DNA from: Chaetorhynchus papuensis
Taxonomy: Eukaryota; Chordata; Aves; Passeriformes; Rhipiduridae
DNA length: 64,000 nt
Assembly (NCBI GenBank): GCA_013396525.1
Contig: VWYX01000397.1
Coordinates: 659,151-723,150 of the forward strand
Direction of reading: 5' to 3'
Shown: one piece after another, positions 12,401 to 24,289 of the stretch
How positions within the stretch are numbered: position 1 is the first letter of the stretch
How the letters are laid out: every line of letters begins with the position of its first letter
Translations under genes and position numbers: made by a program
The notes under the pieces: generated by a model
Database searches by the model: none
What the model saw: only the letters and a program-made list of their open reading frames with translations
What the model was told of the DNA's origin: nothing

Positions 12401-13164
12401 CTGGAAAAAGAGGAAAAAATTAAACAGTTTGCATAAAACAGATCACATCGTCCTCTGCAACACACATTCATAATTTGCTTAAACAAAAAGAACACCACAA
12501 CAAACAAAAACAAGCCCTGCTCAAAGTATCAATGCAGCAAGACACATTTAAATTTCTTTCGCATTCAGCACTTCTCCCAGATGTGCTGCCTCAGGCAACA
12601 GAGGAAGCTGAATACCACAGTGAGGTCACTGGCCATCAACACCTCCCTAGGTGCCAACTTGCCTTTGTTTAGCTCTGCCTGAGTCACTGCCAATACGGGC
12701 TAAACAAGGAGAGCCCTCAAGGGTGCACCAACTAAGTTCTAGGTTAGGGTTTTCTCGTGCATAAAAGAAGCCCTGTAATTTCTCTCCTAGCAATGAATGA
12801 GTAATATAAATTACACGTTTCTGCTTAAAAATCGAAATTCCCAGCCTTTCATTACTGGATTTCCCGGAGGTTTTGGCAAACCAGCTGGGCGACTGTTTCC
12901 AGCACTCCACAAAAATTTGGTTTTTTATCCTGTCGCGTTCTGGCTTTGTTTTAACGCTAGTGTCGCAGGGCTCCTTTCACCAGGCAGACACACCGTAGCT
13001 GTGGACCAGATGCTCATAAATGTGAACGTTTGTGTGTTTCATTCCATAAATACTCGAGCAGGGCTGCGAATTAACTCCCATGGAGACTGCGCGCAGGGCT
13101 ATGCTGCCTTTTCCAGGCAGACACACGGAGAACCTCCGTTTCCAAAACTATTACAGTCAGCCTG
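12401..13164 (-). other. Intron 1 of SLC39A6, distal part
   Basis: About 760 bp between the CR1 fragment and exon 2. It becomes steadily less GC-rich towards the exon. No conserved coding signal or repeat was recognised. A pyrimidine tract lies directly before the exon 2 acceptor. Confidence 0.6.
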
Positions 13165-13540
13165 AAAAATCCCACACCGCGGCTGGAAAGAGACGGCTGC
13201 GAGGGGACCTCGTCAGTGTCCGTAAGTATCTGAAGGAGAAGTGCCAAGAGGATGGATCCAGGCTCTCCTCGGCGGTGCCCAGCAACGGGACAAGACACAA
13301 TGGGCAGAAACCGGTGCACAGGGAGTGCCCCCGGACTATGAAGAAGAACTTTTACTGTGCGGGTGACCGAACTCGGGAACAGACTGTCCAGAGAGGGTGT
13401 GGAGTGTCCCTCACTGGAAATATTCAAGAACCATCTGGACGTGCCACGTGCTCTGGGATGACCCTGCTGGAACAGGGCGGCTGGACCAGACACACCGTGG
13501 TCCCTCGCAACCTGTCCCACCCTGTGGCTGCGACCCGCAG
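13165..13540 (+). mobile_element. CR1 LINE 3' fragment in SLC39A6 intron 1
   Basis: Reads like the CR1 3' part: AGACGGCTGCGAGGGGACCT at about 13,190, then GTATCTGAAGG, a GGTGCCCAGCAACGGGACAA block, CTATGAAGAAGAACTTTTAC, GGAACAGACTGTCCAGAGAG and GAAATATTCAAGAACCATCT. The order is that of the well-known avian CR1 3' end. It is antisense to SLC39A6 and abuts the CpG island. It has kept many CpG dinucleotides, unlike the other CR1 copies in the window. The final octamer tail is not recognisable. Confidence 0.8.
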
Positions 13541-13960
13541 GAGCCGCTCAGCGCCCGCGGCCCCCACTCCGACCCCGCACCGGCGGAGGCGGCCCCGGCC
13601 GCCCGCGCTGCCCTGAGCGCCGCGACTGCGGCGGGGCCCAGGCCCGGCACTCACCGCACCGCGAGAGGCCGCCGGGGAAGGGAACGGGGGATGAGGACGA
13701 GGAGGAAAAGAAGCCCGAGGTTACCTCTCCCGCCACCGGGACGGGCTGAGCCACACCACCACCGCCGCTGCCCGCCCGCGCCGGCCGCGCCGCGCCCCTC
13801 CGCTTCCCTTTCCTTTTCCGGGTACGGCGGCCGCCGCGCGCCTGCTCCAGCGGGAGGCGGGGCGGCCTCAGCGGGGACGGGCACCCGCGGCATCGACGGC
13901 ACCCGGGGATACCCCCGGTGCCTGCCAGGGAGGGACCCCACCACTCCTGTCTACGGCCAG
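13540..13960. promoter_or_regulatory. CpG-island promoter of SLC39A6
   Basis: About 420 bp of very GC-rich DNA dense in CpG, abruptly different from the AT-rich flanks. It sits upstream of the SLC39A6 coding start and holds the candidate first exon. There is no clear TATA box, as usual for housekeeping CpG promoters. In human this island is shared with the divergent gene ELP2. I see no ELP2 start codon or first exon here on the plus strand. Frames running through the island on both strands are GC-driven and not genes. Confidence 0.8.
13656..13960 (-). other. SLC39A6: Probable non-coding first exon of SLC39A6
   Basis: The coding start lies in exon 2, so an untranslated exon 1 is needed. Inside the CpG island the minus strand has two good donors: GCG|GTGAGT after 13656 and AGAG|GTAACC after 13725. 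Either could join to the acceptor before 12400, giving an intron of about 1.25-1.32 kb. The 5' limit given is only a guess from the edge of the GC-rich stretch. Splice choice changes only the 5' UTR. Confidence 0.6.
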
Positions 13961-14059
13961 GGCCCGGGTCAGAGCCAGCAGCAAGGAGGAGGTGCCCCGG
14001 GAGGAAGGCTAGATCCCCAGAGGCTCCCTATTTCAGTAAACACTGAAGTTTGGATTTAG

Positions 14060-17000
14060 TGTTTCGTGGGAGGTGCGAAATACTCCCCAAAGAGTTAAAA
14101 AGGATGAGAGTCAGAGAGGTCTTTTCCTTCCAGAAAACACGAGTCATTCAGGGCGGGCAGCGGTGGCCTGGATGATGGCGCTGGGTGTGGTAGCATTCCT
14201 TGGAGGCTTGGAAAGGGTTTTGTACGAGGACTCCCAGTCGTAAAAAGAGTGCGTGTGTGGGCAGGCAAGGGCCGGAATTGGGCTGGCTGGTTTGAGCAAG
14301 GGGTGCGGGTAAATGGCAAGGGATGTCGGGTTTCCACGGCAGCCACAAGGCCTTTGGGTGGGCGCTGTTTGGTCAAACCTGTCACTGTAGTTAATGATCT
14401 GGCAGAAGAATCACTCTGGGCACGAGTAGACGAGGGACAGTAAGAAAGGACTGAGATCACCGTACAGAAAGGCTTGAAACTTGCTAAAATCATGTTACTT
14501 TCTTCTGGAAAAACATGCTGTATTTCTCAAATGTTGCTTTGCTGTACCCCTTAACTAGTCATGAGGTCTTCACCACTGTGTGTCCCAGGCACAGGCTCTG
14601 TTACGTTTCCTTTTTATTCCTCCACCATTTCCAGAGGTTTTTTTCTCTACCATCACATAATTAATATTGCTGGTAAAGTGGGTGCAGTTGTGCTTACCCA
14701 TCCCCGCTGCCTCTGGAATTTGGCCTCTCTTGTGTGATCAGTTACCAAGGTTTTTCAGCTTGCTAAAGTGTGACGTCAGCACTGAATCCTGCCCTAGTAT
14801 CTGGCTTTACTGATGACTTCTGAATGCTATGACAGGGACTTAACATCCAAACCATTCTCAGCCATCTTTCTCCTGCTGCCTGCACTCCTGACAGTGCCAC
14901 CTTGCTCGCCAGTCAGGAGGTGACAGATGTCTCTTCTTTATGTCTAATACCTCCCACTCTCTGACTGAATTAAAGCTCTTTGTTTATGAGTTCAGCTGAC
15001 TGAAGGACAGAAGGGAACAGACAGAGTTGTTCCATTGTGAACAACTGTAAAAACAGAGAGCAACACATCAGAAGGTTATGGATTTGTTCCATGCACTCGC
15101 TTTTGAAGTATTGAAAAAATTCTTTGTCGTTCAACCTTACTCTTTTTTTTTTTTTTTTTTTCCCCTGAAGGAAGAGAGGGAGGCTATAAATGCAGGAGTG
15201 GGTGGGGTTTATTTGTTTGGGGTGGGTTTTTTTGTTTAATACTAATTCATTTTGCATGAATACTGTTTACCAGGTGCCTTTCTGTTATTTCAGTAACACA
15301 CCAGTTATGCCTAAGATGCTAATGTTAGGTGTTTGTTTGTGGATTTTTTTTTTTATTTTTTGAAATTACAGCTGCTACATGATGCAGCCTCTTTTTCTAG
15401 CCTCTTGCATGCATCCACTCTCTTTCATTGTGTCAAATCTGGAGTTTACCCTTACATCTTGTCAAGGTCATTTACAAGCTAAGTGTTTGAGCTTAGGTCA
15501 CACGGAGCTGGTCTTCAAGTGCTCTCTTTCTTTTTTTAATTTGAGTAGTTAACACACATCAGCAAGGAAAAAGAGTCCATTCCAGTAAAAACAATGCACC
15601 TAAAACACTTAATTGCAGCAAAAGTTGCGGTCGGGTCTGTTTTAACTGAAATGATCTCAGCATGTTTATCTTATAGTAAAATTACAGCGCTTAAATAATT
15701 TTTTCCCATTCTGCTATTTAGTGTCTTACTCTGGATACATATCCAGCCATGGGCTCTGGAGTAGCTGTGATTGAATAAAACAAAGGTCTTGGTGACCCTT
15801 GTGGATGGCTTAATGAATGTATAAAAATCTCTCAGCCTGTGGACAAATGGGAAGCATTAATTAGAGTCGGTGGAGAGCAAACCAGGAAGCAGTTTGATTG
15901 CAATCTTAGTCCATCATGGAACTGCATCTTAACTATAGCCTGTAGCTCCAGGCCCCTGTTACAAAAAGGGCATGTTTGGAATAGAAAAGATCATCTTTGT
16001 TGGGATTTTGGGGGTTTTGTTTGTTTGTTTGTTTGTTTGTTTGTTTGTTTGTTTGTTTTCAGGAGGTGACAGCCTTTTCAGCATGGAAAATAGATGGATG
16101 AGGAAGAAGAGGATGGAAGTGGAAAAGCTTGTGAAATAATACTGCATGCTTAACTGATATCATTGGTGTTGCCCAAAAATTTCTTGACTGCTGTGCTGAG
16201 TGTGGGCCAGCACAAATGCCTCAAGACTTACCAGTTTGGAACCAGTAAGGAGCTGGCTGCTGGTGCAGTTCCAGTCTCTTTGCAAGGCTTTATCACAGCT
16301 GTGTTGTGTGAGCTCAACATTACCCACTTAATGGAGGAGATGATAGGGAAGTGACCCTGAGCATGATGCTGAGAACCACCGTTCTGTGGTCCTTCTAAGC
16401 TTCTACCCCCAAAAGTTTCTTGAGATTTGGAAAGTTTTTTATTTCCTTGCCTTTGACTTTTTATTGAGAACAGCTGTATGATCAGAAATATTAAATGTTT
16501 TATAAAAGAAATTAAAACCCTGAAAGTTTTGGGTTTTTTTTTTTTTTTTTAAAACAGTTTAAACTGCAAAGTTGTTACCATACAATTTCTGGACAGCTGA
16601 AACCTCACACAAAACTCCCATGTCTTTCTTTAAAATCTCCGCTAATCCTTTTATTCTGTTAACAACACTTCACAATTGTAAAGAAATCCCCGAATCAGGA
16701 ATTCCTTGTTATTGTTCCAATAGGTTCCTCTTTTCAGTACTATGCTGAACAACAAGTTGGCAATTGCATATTTGATGTCACTGTATTCTGAGTCCTAAAG
16801 ATACATTTTAATGTACTAATGTCCTTAGTTTGTGTGTTTGTTCTATGGTGGTTTGCAAAATCCTTAGAATTCTGCCTGGAAAGAAAAAATTGCTATTACT
16901 GGTTATGTCTGCTGAATGGCAGTGGATTTTCCACAACCTCCAAGCTGAGCTTTGGAGGGGAGTTTTGGGTTGGCTTTTTTTAATTAGCATATGTACATAA

Positions 17001-18180
17001 CAGTCATTTCTTAAGTAAAAAAACATATATGAATATATGGCAGTACAGAATTCCGTGTGTAAGAATCTCCATGACCTTCTCCTGTGCTCCTGTCTTTCTT
17101 TAGTGGCTCTTTCTCATGCTAACAAATTCTTTTCTGAAGACCTCTCTGGAACAGAGGTTTTAGCTGAAGAAATAATTATCTGGAAGCTTCACAGCAAGAG
17201 CACTGGATCCTTTAGTGCTGTGCTTAGCTGCACAGATGTCTGGGGAAGCACTAACTGCCAGGGTGGGGCTTTGACTTGTATCATACATTTGCTGACAAAT
17301 TCTGGCTTAGACATGACCTGCTTGCAAATAATTTCTGAAGAATAAGCCCTGAAATGATTGAAATAGTAAAGAATAGAAATAAAATATTAAAGTTATGCTA
17401 TTTCCCCCTGCAGGGCATTTTTTTGCCTTTAGCCTGATCTGTCAGTTACTGAAGTCTGTGGGAAAACTCCCTAGGGATTTGAACACGTGATCACAGATAC
17501 TTACAAACCAAAAACTTTGGAATTTAGGTCTGCTACAGTTTTTGTGTTCAGTAATTTTGATTATATTTTGTGTTCTTCAATGCTTATGATGCATGTAGAA
17601 TATCAGTATTGAAAATAATTTGTAAACTGTTAAGCTGTGCTTGGTAAAGTAGCGATAACACGGGAAGCATCTTGGTGTAAGGTGTACATGGGGGGATCAG
17701 AGGCTCATTGCCATGAGCTCAGAGGAACAGTGACTTGGGGGGAAAGTCCAGTGACCAAGTCACTAGGTAAGCATCAGGGAAAAACCCTGATTGCATCTGG
17801 GACTGTCAAAGGAGAAGGATCAACCTTGGGACCAAGTGTGAAATTCATCAGAGAAGTTAATGGAAGCAACTGTCTGGATCACAACAGACATCCCATCACT
17901 CTGAGAGGGACATTGAAGTAATTATGGGATGCAGGGACAGAGATTCTTGGAATTGTGCAAGACTTATTATAATAACATGTTTAGGGGAAGGACCAGGGTG
18001 GGTAAAAGGAGGATCAAGGTGATTTGAGAAGGGACAAATGTGAGAAGATAGGGAAGAGGTGACAATAAGGGCCAGTTGCAAGGCTGCTGGTAGGTAGTTG
18101 AACGTGCTCTTCTGCTTTTCTAGCCTTGTTACTGAACTCCATTTATAACTCTGTGGATGAGGGTCTGTCTGTTCTGTGTG
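14060..18180. other. Gene-free stretch with simple repeats
   Basis: No recognisable exon on either strand. It contains a 19-T run (15,143-15,161), (GTTT)10 at 16,019-16,058 and a 17-T run (16,534-16,550). Short frames at 14.1-14.5 kb and 17.0-17.9 kb have no family resemblance. If ELP2 kept its vertebrate position its first exons should be here, and they are not visible. Confidence 0.6.
16019..16058 (+). repeat. (GTTT)10 microsatellite
   Basis: Ten perfect copies of GTTT. It reads as CLFV or KQTN repeats in frames, so the frames across it are not genes. Confidence 0.95.
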
Positions 18181-18189
18181 GATGGACAA

Positions 18190-18700
18190 GTAAGTGCCGG
18201 TGGCTGGAGAGGGCACTGGGGCCCATGCTTGTGATAGCAGCAGCTGGAAGGACAAATGTATGGAGGTCTGAGTGCCAGCAACTGGACAGGTGGCCATAAG
18301 TATGTCATAGGTATCTGTGCATCTGAAGTGGCAGCAACTGGAAAGGCTGGAGCGCGTGCACGTTGTGTGGGTGTGTGCATCAGTGTGTGTAATTACTGAT
18401 GAACACTGAGCTGGAGGTCCAAGCCAGCTGTTGGAAGGACCTGTGGAATTAGGGCATGAGCTGTGAGAGAGCCTGTTTGTATAGGAGGCAAGTGTCAGAC
18501 CAGGGGATTCAGAAGGTTAGATTGACTAAGACCGGTTGCCAGAGAGAGACAGAGCGTGTGTGTCAGTGTGTGCATGTGTGCACATGCTCCAGAGGGTCTG
18601 GGAGCCAGCAACCTGTGGGGATACAGGCCTCAGGGGCTTTTATGTCCGGGTGCCAGCAACTGGAGACACCAGAAGATGCAGCAGCCAGTTACTGGACAGA
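18190..18700 (+). repeat. Degenerate tandem block with core GCCAGCAACTGGA
   Basis: The core GCCAGCAACTGGA or near matches recurs at 18,274, 18,331, 18,652 and 18,684, with weaker copies near 18,193, 18,236 and 18,425. Between them lie TGTG-rich spacers (about 18,365-18,390 and 18,556-18,590). Spacing is irregular, so this is an old, decayed minisatellite or a tandemly patterned dispersed repeat. Frames across the block on both strands change meaning with each copy and are not supported as genes. Confidence 0.5.
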
Positions 18701-18959
18701 TGCTAAGAGCAGCTGCTGGGGTGATCTGTATTATATCCATGTATCATTCCTTGCTCACAGGCTTTCATCCCAATCAGCCAGATGGGGGAACAAGATGTGG
18801 GTGCCGGTGCTGTTGTGAGTGCATGAGGGTTGTGTTTTGGTCCGTGTATCCATGTGGCTGGCTCTGTGTGCGTACTGTGCACCTCCACCTGCTGAGAACA
18901 CATGCTCAGCCTCACTGCTGCGGGATCCAGAGCAGCAACAGCCTGGCCTCTACTGGGTA

Positions 18960-21900
18960 ACGAGATTTGGTAACCTCTAGTAATTATCTCTATTTGGGTA
19001 CTGCAGTGGTATTAGATCTCAGACACAGAAAGGCTGAGTTTTCAGGAAAAGAGTATAAGCAGCAGCAAAGTATACAAGAAAGGAATACGGAGAAAATGAG
19101 TAAGAAAAAAAAAATAAGCACTCCAGAGAAACCTACTCAGAATTGCAGAAAAATGCACTTTGTCCTATAGCAAGGTTATATATACCCAATACAATAATAT
19201 GCAATAGTTCTGTACGTTCTTGTAGATGCTATTGACTGAAAGATGCTGAAGGAAGAGAATAACAGCACTTACTCATGCTTGGCATGCTTTTCAGTTGCGT
19301 AAGATACTATGTATATTCCCAGGAGACTTCACTACATCAGTAAAAGGTATCCCAGGATGGAGATTCTGATCCTTTGTGCCATAGAAATATAACAGTTAAG
19401 GTGTCTAAGTACAGTTTATCAACTGGTGCTTAGAGCTTTTATTTATTTCTCAAAGTTGCCAACAAGATTCTGCATCATAGAATGTGCATGTTTTGTGTGT
19501 GTCTAAAATACAGGGGTAGCAATTATTTAATCAGAAACTTTCTGCTTAAATAGAAGAAGTTATATTTAAAAAATACAGAAGCAATAGCTTCCTCATTTAT
19601 TTGTTTGTTATCTCACATATTTGGTTGTGTAAATAGATGCCTGAATCTCAAATGCCCTGGCTCAGTCAGTAGAAGTGGGCTGCCAGGTTTACTGGGTTAG
19701 CACTGGGCTTTTTGATACTCATTCCCTTCACTTCTTCACCTGAGCCAACCATGCAACACTCACTTGGAATGAGAACATTCATGGTGAAGAATGATGTTTG
19801 TGGTAGCAGCATATTCTCTCCAGTTTTGGGTGCAGTGTCCTGTAAAAGGGATGTTGCACTTGGATGACCTCTGTTGTGCCTCTTCCATTTGGGCTGAACA
19901 CAGGACTGGATTTATGGCTGGCCACCTTTCCCTTTGACGCAGCCTGCTCCTTTTTTTTGTCCCCTGCTTTGCTTTGTCCTAACAGAAAAATGATGCCACT
20001 TTATTTTGTGTATTTTGAAAATGGATTGTAATAATTGGAGTCATAGCTGCTTAATGTACTGTTGGAATAAATTTTTGGAGTTCATGTTACTTTGCAAAGC
20101 TAGGGCAGTTAAAAGCTGGATTCAAAAGCGCTGTAGGAGCACTGCAATTTTTGCTGTATTTTAGGGTCTCTGCTGAACACAGAAGATAATTAGAAGGCAT
20201 CCATTTGGGAAGTCATCTTTCTAATTCCAAGTTTAAAATCAAAGTTTTCAAGCCCAGATGCCTTTGAAATCACTGAAGCTAATGAGTACTCAGCATCTCA
20301 GAATCTAAGCCTGCTTATTTATATTCTTCAGTCCAGATCCAGGGTTCCCAAGCCATTTTAAAAGCCTGTCTTTAATGTAAGCTTGAGTTCTGACCAGTAA
20401 AGCTTTTATGAATGCCATTAAGGTAATGTTAGGAGTAAACCTGTCCTGACACAAAGGCTGTCTCACAGATGGAGTTGTTAACTGCATAATCTGTTAAAAG
20501 TATTGCTGTATTTCTCTCTGGCACTTTCTGGAAAGAAACAGCGATGTGCGCATTGGGTAGCTCTTGGGACATGCCTCAGCTGCTTGTTTACATTCTGCAG
20601 AACAGATAGTGTCCAAAGTGTGTTGTACTAATTGTACACGACCATATAAACTCTAAAAGTGCATGTGACACTTCTAACACTTTAGATAAGCTACTCCTCT
20701 GCAACTACTTAGCAGGTACAGGGATTCTAGATATGCAGCAGCCCAGCTCTAATCTTCAGGACTTCTTGTAACGTTTCTAGTAGTAGGAGACCTGTTGTTG
20801 GTCTCAAGACTTGCCTGTTTTCATAAACTTCTACACTGATGTCCTCAACTCTTGTTAAATTACTGCTGCTTCAAGGGGTGCTTGTTCAAAACTGTGATAC
20901 AAAAGTCACCTCATACAGCGGACAGATGCCACAATAATGTTTAGCATTATTGTCATTATGTTTTCTTCTGTCTGGTACGTATTAAATATGGATGGTGTAT
21001 TATCTCTTGTGAAATAGAACACCAGCAGATAACTTGAAAACCTGGCATGGCCAGGTTTTTTTCCTATCAAGCTAATTTCCTTTGAACCTGGAGCAGCATC
21101 CATCAGATCTTGTCAGCAGCACAATGAGGCACCTACTGTATATTGTCAGTGGAATACCAATTAGCCTTTAATTTTACCACACGCCCAATCAAAAGAGCTG
21201 TTGCTTTCACATGATGCCAGAAGGTCATTAAAACAAATGATCTTGCTGCCAGACAATGACAACAAAACCACAGCTCAGTAAGTACTGTATCTGTTATTGG
21301 GCACTGACAGCACACTAAATGCTGTGCTGTACTCTCTTTTTCATTCTGCCTTGTTTCAGGTGATCCCATGGCCTGAGAGCTGTAGCTAAAACTCTGTCTC
21401 CTAACAGCCTTTTCAGATACAATTCTATTTGCCTGAAATGTTCAAGTACACAGGTACTTTTGATGTCATAGCTGTCAAATTCTGTAGCTTTTCCTTTGCT
21501 TTCAACTGTGCTTGCTGTTTCAGTTTTTAACATTCTTTTCCAGCAAAAACAGCAGCCTGTCTGTCGTTTAATGCCCTGAATGGTTGTTTTTCAGCCCTGC
21601 AAATTGAGTGCTGGTGCATTACTTAAGCTGTTACAGTTTGTCTGGGTTCAGTCATCGGGATTCTCTGAGGTGTTACACTTCATATTCTGCTGTGAGGTAT
21701 GGGCAGTTCAATGCTCTCTTCTGTTTGGGACATAAGAGAATTTCCAGGTTCCAACTTTCTCATATTTCTCCTCCTACTCACTTTTAAACTTTCTTGTAAG
21801 GCAGTTGCCTGTTTTTCTTCCTGCAGCTTGAGAGCAAGCTGCTTCATGAAATTCCAAAGTAATACAGTTGCTGCTGTGTAATTGGAAGGTGCTGTTCACA

Positions 21901-22500
21901 GATCTGAGTCAATCACACAAAGCTACTAAAATGTATTAATGTTTTTACATTCAAAAAGTAACAAAACTCTATGCAGTGATAACAGATACTAATTCTCCTA
22001 CCATTGACACTTTCAAGATGTCTGTGCAAAAGTAAAACAGAGAAACAAAATTGGGAATAAAGCATGAGTGACAGCCAAAAAAAATCCTATTCTGTATGTG
22101 AGAATTTTAGTTCAAGTCTTTGCAATTTTTTCTGTGCTGAGTTTTTCCACTGATTTTGCTCAACAATATCATCAGCACTGAAAACTCCTGCAGAGCTGCT
22201 GCATTGGTAACAATCAGAAAAAAAAAAAAGATTTTTACCGTTGCTGCAAAATAGTCTAGGCACCCAGCTTGTGATCTTTTTCTGACTAACTTCTTAAAAA
22301 GGGGAAAATGTGCACTGATGGTAAATGGTCCTGTGTGAGGTTTTTGGCCTGTCTGTAAATCAGGTAGCAAGTGAGCATCTAGAAAATGAGTATTGTGTAA
22401 TCATTGACCCAACGGCCACATCTCTTCACCCTCCTCCACAGCTGAAGAAAGTTTATTTTCTACAAAGTGTCACTGGAATGTTTTCACCAGGGAAGAAAAG
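18960..22500. other. Gene-free AT-rich stretch
   Basis: No recognisable exon, repeat family or RNA gene. Only short frames with no domain resemblance. Confidence 0.55.
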
Positions 22501-22502
22501 AA

Positions 22503-22808
22503 TTATGTAGCAGTTACACAATTCAGTTGTAGTCTCTGAGCCTCCTGGTAATGATCAGATCCCTTCCTAAGTGGTGTCCCCAGAAAGGATGGTGCATTCA
22601 GTCTGCTCCGTTCATCAAATGCAGAGATCAGATGTCTGAGTTGGTCATCACAGACACACGACAACCACTGCCTGTACTGTCTGCTGAAGCAATCCTGGGT
22701 GGGTGTCCCTGATGGAAAGGGAACATGTGCTAATTTAGAGCAGCACCAGTAAGTCTGATTTTTCACTGAGGGGTGTTTCAGATGCTTCGCCTGAAGCCAT
22801 TGACCCAA
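22503..22808 (-). other. Unassigned frame of 101 codons
   Basis: A minus-strand frame with a balanced amino-acid make-up. The part after an acceptor-like TTCCATCAG at about 22,710 reads with RQYRQWLSCVCDDQLRHLIS and a polar tail, ending at a TAA near 22,503. I do not recognise the family. It may be a fragment of an old mobile element, a single exon of an unknown transcript, or chance. There is no splice partner that I can support. Confidence 0.2.
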
Positions 22809-23814
22809 TGGCCGAGAATTAGCTTGTACTAGCTTTTACAAGTTGGTGAAAGGATGGAGCAAAAGTGAGACCTGAAGTGAGGGAAGTTCTGTCCTCCAGG
22901 GAGAATGTTTTAAGTAAGTAATAGTGTAATTTGTGGGAAAAAGAGAAAGGTATTTTTTCATGATCTCATTTCTCACACTGCCAGCTCAAATTTGGTGGAT
23001 CAGAAAAGCCTTCAGGTATTCTGTGTGCTCTGTCTCCGAGGCACTTAGAGCTTAAATTATAGAGGAGAATGGAGACATATACGATTTACATTAAATGTGT
23101 GTGTTTGGTATAAAAACTTACCTGTTGAGAATTCATGACTCCATACTGAACTTTGGTTTCTGGTGTTGATTTTAAAACCCTAAGGTACTGCTTATTTAAT
23201 GTCTTTAGAAATGAATATCAGTGTTAGTGTCTTTAAAATACATTTTTACATTGTTTGAAGTTCCGGGGAAAAGAAAGAAAGCTTGATTCACATGCACTTT
23301 AGTATTTCAGAAATGAGCATGGAAAAGAGAAGGACAAATATGACTAATAATAATTATTAAAAAACAGTGAGGCTAATGCTGAAAACAGGTGTGAGTGACT
23401 AAAAGTCTCCACTCTTTAAGATTAAAATGATAATAAAATTTGGTTTCTGATATCAGATGATTCAGCAATCTCTGCTTTCAGGTTTTTTTGCCCACATGAG
23501 CCTGAAAACTCAAAATAGTCTTTTTCAAATAACTCGAAGTTGAACACCAGATATTTCTGGACCATATTTCACACTTTATCATGTATTTCTGGACTCATGA
23601 AAAAATCTCCACAATCCCTAGCTCTGCAGTCAGAAGCCAGAGAAGGCTTCTATAGAAGGATAGAAAGATGCAAAATGCAGAAAATCTAATGCTGCATTTA
23701 GAGCAATGTTTGCTGTATTATTTTCTGCAGATATTTCCTTCGTAACTTCGTCCTGTGACCTGCATATTACAGTCTTCTTTTATACCTACTTTATGCTCCT
23801 TATACAAAGGTGAT

Positions 23815-23910
23815 GTGGTCCTTGGGGTTGTCCTGTGCAGGGCCAGGAGTTGGATTTTGATGATCCTTGTGGGTCCCTTCCATCTCAGGATATTCTGTGA
23901 TTCTATGTTT
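23815..23910 (+). mobile_element. CR1 3' end fragment
   Basis: GCAGGGCCAGGAGTTGGATT, then a GATGATCCTTGTGGGTCCCT block and the tail ATTCTGTGATTCTATG. This is the standard CR1 3' terminus on the plus strand, about 95 bp. Confidence 0.85.
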
Positions 23911-24240
23911 CTTTATCTGAGTTATTTTGATGTGTGGATGGCAGGTACAAACAAGTTCTCTGCTTTCTGAGTAAACAGCACGAGGCTGCTCTAGCCAAAA
24001 AGCCAGAGACCACATCAGCAATTGCCTTAGTCAGAACTTGTCTCTCCAGACTTCTCGAAGAGCTGATTAGTTCAGGGTTGGTGCCAGACACTAATGTAGC
24101 CACATACAAGTCATCAAAACAAGTTTGCATCTGCCCACAACGTCGCACAGAGATTAAAACTAAACTCTTCTTTGTGGACAACCCATTTCAGGCTCTACAA
24201 ACTGTGCTCAGTAGGTTTGGGAGATGAACCAATTTGAAAG
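23903..24240. other. Stretch open on both strands, unassigned
   Basis: Directly after the CR1 tail, frames of 97 codons (+, 23,934-24,227) and 92 codons (-, 24,181-23,903) overlap. Neither matches a family that I know. The plus frame includes RLLEELISSGLVPDTN and a Cys-rich VCICPQR; the minus frame includes SSRSLERQVL. At most one could be real, and both may be chance. Confidence 0.15.
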
Positions 24241-24264
24241 CAGTCAAATATGTAAGTAAGCAGT

Positions 24265-24288
24265 CATACATACATACATATATATATA
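24265..24288 (+). repeat. CATA/TA microsatellite
   Basis: CATACATACATACA followed by TATATATATA. Short compound simple repeat. Confidence 0.85.
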
Positions 24289-24289
24289 A

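Noticed and set aside
13080..14059. Long overlapping frames on both strands through the CpG island
   Set aside because: They arise from GC-rich composition and the CR1 fragment. Low-complexity P/R/G/A content, no domain, and no match to ELP2.
16019..16058. Repetitive protein CLFVCLFV
   Set aside because: Translation of a (GTTT)10 microsatellite.
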